A DNA stretch of 14,822 bases, taken from NCBI GenBank assembly GCA_017532485.1, contig JAFXJE010000049.1, forward strand, positions 1 through 14,822. Direction: 5' to 3'. This document shows, one piece after another, positions 13,094 through 14,822 of the stretch; the stretch's first letter is position 1, and each line of letters begins with the position of its first letter. The notes below the pieces were generated by a model. It was not told where the DNA came from. It saw nothing but the letters and a program-made list of their open reading frames with translations, and ran no database searches. This stretch comes from Peptococcaceae bacterium (lineage in GTDB: Bacteria > Bacillota > Peptococcia > Peptococcales > Peptococcaceae). The translations under genes were made by a program, and so were the position numbers.

Positions 13094-14014
13094 ATGCCTG
13101 TTATTATTCCAGCTACTTTGCCAGCAACAGAAACTTTGACCAATGAACAGATTTTCGTGATGCACGAGCAAAGGGCACAAACTCAAGATATTCGTCCGTT
13201 AAAACTAGCTATCGTTAATTTAATGCCAACTAAAATTGTGACAGAAACACAGTTATTGCGTTTAATTAGTAATACTGCGTTGCAGGTAGAAGTAGATTTG
13301 ATAAGAATGGCTAGTCATGTCAGTAAAAATGTTTCTGAAGAACACTTGACTACTTTTTATAAAGATTTTGATGAAATCAAAAATAATAAATATGATGGTA
13401 TGATTGTAACTGGTGCACCGGTAGAGCAAATGTCTTTCCAAGAGGTAAATTATTGGGACGAGTTAAAATTAATTTTTGACTTTGCCGATAAGAATGTTTT
13501 CTCTACTTTGTTTATTTGTTGGGGAGCGCAGGCAGCTTTATATCATTATTATGGCGTACCTAAATATCCGTTGGCTGAAAAACGCTTCGGAGTTTTTGAA
13601 CATGAAATTATGAAAAAACGTCCGATTGTGCGAGGTTTTGACGATAATTTTTATGCTCCACACAGTCGTCACACCGAGTTTCGTGCAGGTGATGTGGCAA
13701 AAGTAGATGATTTAGAGATAATTGCTCAATCGCCTGAAGCAGGTGTTTATCTTGTAGCAAGTAAAGACGGACGACGCATTTTTGTTTCTGGTCATTGTGA
13801 GTATGACCCATTGACTTTAGATAGCGAATATCGTCGCGATATCAGTCAAGGTAAAACCATAGCTATTCCTAAAAACTATTATCCAAATGATGACCCGTCT
13901 TGCACACCGATGGTGCGGTGGCGTGGTCACGGTAATCTATTGTTTGCCAACTGGTTGAATTATTATGTATATCAAGAAACACCATTTGATTTAGCAAGCT
14001 TGCAAGAAAAATAA
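13094..14014 (+). CDS. metA: Homoserine O-acetyltransferase, MetA type
   Basis: A 306-residue enzyme of the MetA (HTS) fold that acylates homoserine, the committed step to methionine. Visible: PLKLAIVNLMPTK (35-47), TGAPVEQM (106-113), catalytic Cys142 in FICWGAQAALYHYYG, and His234 with Glu236 in VSGHCEYDP, matching Cys142, His235 and Glu237 of E. coli. Residue 111 is Glu. In this family Glu111 goes with acetyl-CoA and Gly111 with succinyl-CoA (as shown for the Bacillus cereus enzyme), so this protein is predicted to be an acetyltransferase despite the common 'O-succinyltransferase' label. That agrees with the O-acetylhomoserine-using MetY just upstream. AGAGGG lies seven bases before the ATG. 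metH starts 11 bases after its stop. Confidence 0.95.
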   Translation: MPVIIPATLPATETLTNEQIFVMHEQRAQTQDIRPLKLAIVNLMPTKIVTETQLLRLISNTALQVEVDLIRMASHVSKNVSEEHLTTFYKDFDEIKNNKYDGMIVTGAPVEQMSFQEVNYWDELKLIFDFADKNVFSTLFICWGAQAALYHYYGVPKYPLAEKRFGVFEHEIMKKRPIVRGFDDNFYAPHSRHTEFRAGDVAKVDDLEIIAQSPEAGVYLVASKDGRRIFVSGHCEYDPLTLDSEYRRDISQGKTIAIPKNYYPNDDPSCTPMVRWRGHGNLLFANWLNYYVYQETPFDLASLQEK

Positions 14015-14025
14015 GGGGCGATTTT

Positions 14026-14822
14026 ATGAATCAAGGGGAAATTTATATTTTTGATGGTGCTATGGGCACGATGTTGCAGCAAAGAGGCTTGCAAGCTGGG
14101 CAAAGTCCTGAAGAATTGAATTTAACTATGCCTGAAGTGGTGGAAAGTGTTCATTTAGACTATTTGCAGGCTGGGGCAGATATTATTATTACCAATACTT
14201 TTGGTGGCAGCAGATTAAAGTTGGCTGAATATGGTATGGCCGAACAAGTCAGAGAAATTAATCAGCAAGCTGTTAAAATTGCCAAAGCTGCTTGCCAAAA
14301 AGCTGGTCATGGTCTAGTTGCTGCTTCTATGGGGCCGACTGGTCACTTTGTCGCACCTTTGGGTGAAATGAGCTTTGACGAAATGTATAATATTTATGCT
14401 GAGCAGGCACAAGCTTTAACTGCAGCAGAACCTGATTATTTATTACTTGAAACCTTTAGTGATTTAGGTGAAATGCGAGCTGCATTGTTAGCGTGTCGTG
14501 ATGCAGGGAATATTCCTGTGATTTGCAGCATGACCTATACTAATGGCAGAACTTTAACTGGTGCAGCCCCAGCAGCGGTGGCTGTGACTTTAGAGGCTTT
14601 GGGTGCAGCTGTTATCGGTTGTAATTGCTCAGGTGGACCACAAGAATTGCAACAAGTTATTGCTGAGCTGGCAAAGGCGACAACCTTGCCTTTGATTGTG
14701 CAGCCTAATGCTGGTTTGCCAATTGTGGTTGACAATCAAGTGCAATATCCTTTAGGCGCAGAACAGTTTGCAGAGGCTATGCAGAACTTTATGGCGCATC
14801 AGGTAACTTTTATGGGTGGTTG
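14026..14822 (+). CDS. metH: Homocysteine S-methyltransferase domain, probable MetH N-terminus (runs off the window)
   Basis: An open reading frame of 265 codons with no stop before the window edge. The start MNQGEIYIFDGAMGTMLQQRG is the classic opening of the homocysteine-binding barrel (residues 8-20, FDGAMGTML). Then come SPEELNLTMPEVVESVHLDYLQAGADIIITNTFGG (28-61), ASMGPTG (100-106), LLLETFSDL (139-147) and GCNCSGGP (198-205), with Cys201 the first zinc ligand; the other two should lie in the GGCC motif, cut off by the window edge (MGG). Methionine synthase moves a methyl group from methyltetrahydrofolate through cobalamin to homocysteine. Only the first domain is visible, so a stand-alone methyltransferase, or one fused to MTHFR, is possible. 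The ribosome site AAGGGG overlaps the metA stop codon, suggesting coupled translation. Confidence 0.85.
   Translation, partial: MNQGEIYIFDGAMGTMLQQRGLQAGQSPEELNLTMPEVVESVHLDYLQAGADIIITNTFGGSRLKLAEYGMAEQVREINQQAVKIAKAACQKAGHGLVAASMGPTGHFVAPLGEMSFDEMYNIYAEQAQALTAAEPDYLLLETFSDLGEMRAALLACRDAGNIPVICSMTYTNGRTLTGAAPAAVAVTLEALGAAVIGCNCSGGPQELQQVIAELAKATTLPLIVQPNAGLPIVVDNQVQYPLGAEQFAEAMQNFMAHQVTFMGG

Noticed and set aside
13608..13811. Minus-strand 67-codon frame inside metA
   Set aside because: Antisense shadow over the catalytic His/Glu region of metA.
14535..14735. Minus-strand 66-codon frame inside metH
   Set aside because: Antisense shadow of the methyltransferase barrel.

Overview
The window is a stretch of ordinary chromosome from a low-GC (roughly 38%, estimated by eye) Bacillota bacterium. 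The tRNA 3' end carries no encoded CCA. The purA, dnaB, rplI and yybS genes belong to a block that is conserved across Firmicutes, and the methionine genes are of the acetylation type. An anaerobic gut Negativicutes-like organism fits best, but this is a guess from gene style and not from a marker gene. No phage, IS element, CRISPR array or integrase is visible. Nearly every base is explained by genes, and no gene-free gap exceeds 250 bases.

Layout from left to right. The 3' half of a tRNA-Phe with its terminator opens the window (1-80). Four minus-strand units follow: a class I/II aminotransferase (158-1339) with a palindromic operator-like element at its promoter, then purA (1568-2860) and dnaB (2938-4278). 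A divergent region at 4279-4391 holds overlapping back-to-back promoters for dnaB and for a plus-strand sirtuin-like gene (4392-5153). That gene resembles the class M (SirTM) ADP-ribosylating sirtuins. It converges on sppA (5188-6129), which is in operon with an upstream DUF975-type membrane protein (6153-7343). Plus-strand yybS and rplI (7591-9062) converge on a YfmL-like DEAD-box helicase (9104-10375, minus). A plus-strand pair follows: a GNAT acetyltransferase (10535-11104) and a small cytosolic HExxH protein with two CxxC pairs (11140-11664). The window ends in a plus-strand methionine operon, metY-metA-metH (11790 to beyond 14822).

How the genes work together. The last three genes form one pathway: MetA makes O-acetylhomoserine (it has the acetyl-CoA-specifying Glu111), MetY converts it with sulfide to homocysteine, and MetH methylates homocysteine to methionine. 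DnaB and PurA (replication helicase, AMP synthesis) and YybS and RplI are housekeeping remnants of a normally contiguous cluster that is split and rearranged here, with gdpP missing from its usual place. SppA and the DUF975 protein probably work together at the membrane. Several transcription units are short and insulated by strong hairpins. Two of these are bidirectional terminators whose stems include the stop codons of both converging genes.

The items most worth a second look are the orphan SirTM-like protein (Asn92/Gln111, no macrodomain, GcvH-L or LplA beside it), the GNAT plus mini-zincin operon, the DUF975 protein with a long hydrophilic tail next to SppA, and the palindrome over the aminotransferase start site. 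I found no clear evidence of an entirely new multi-gene system.
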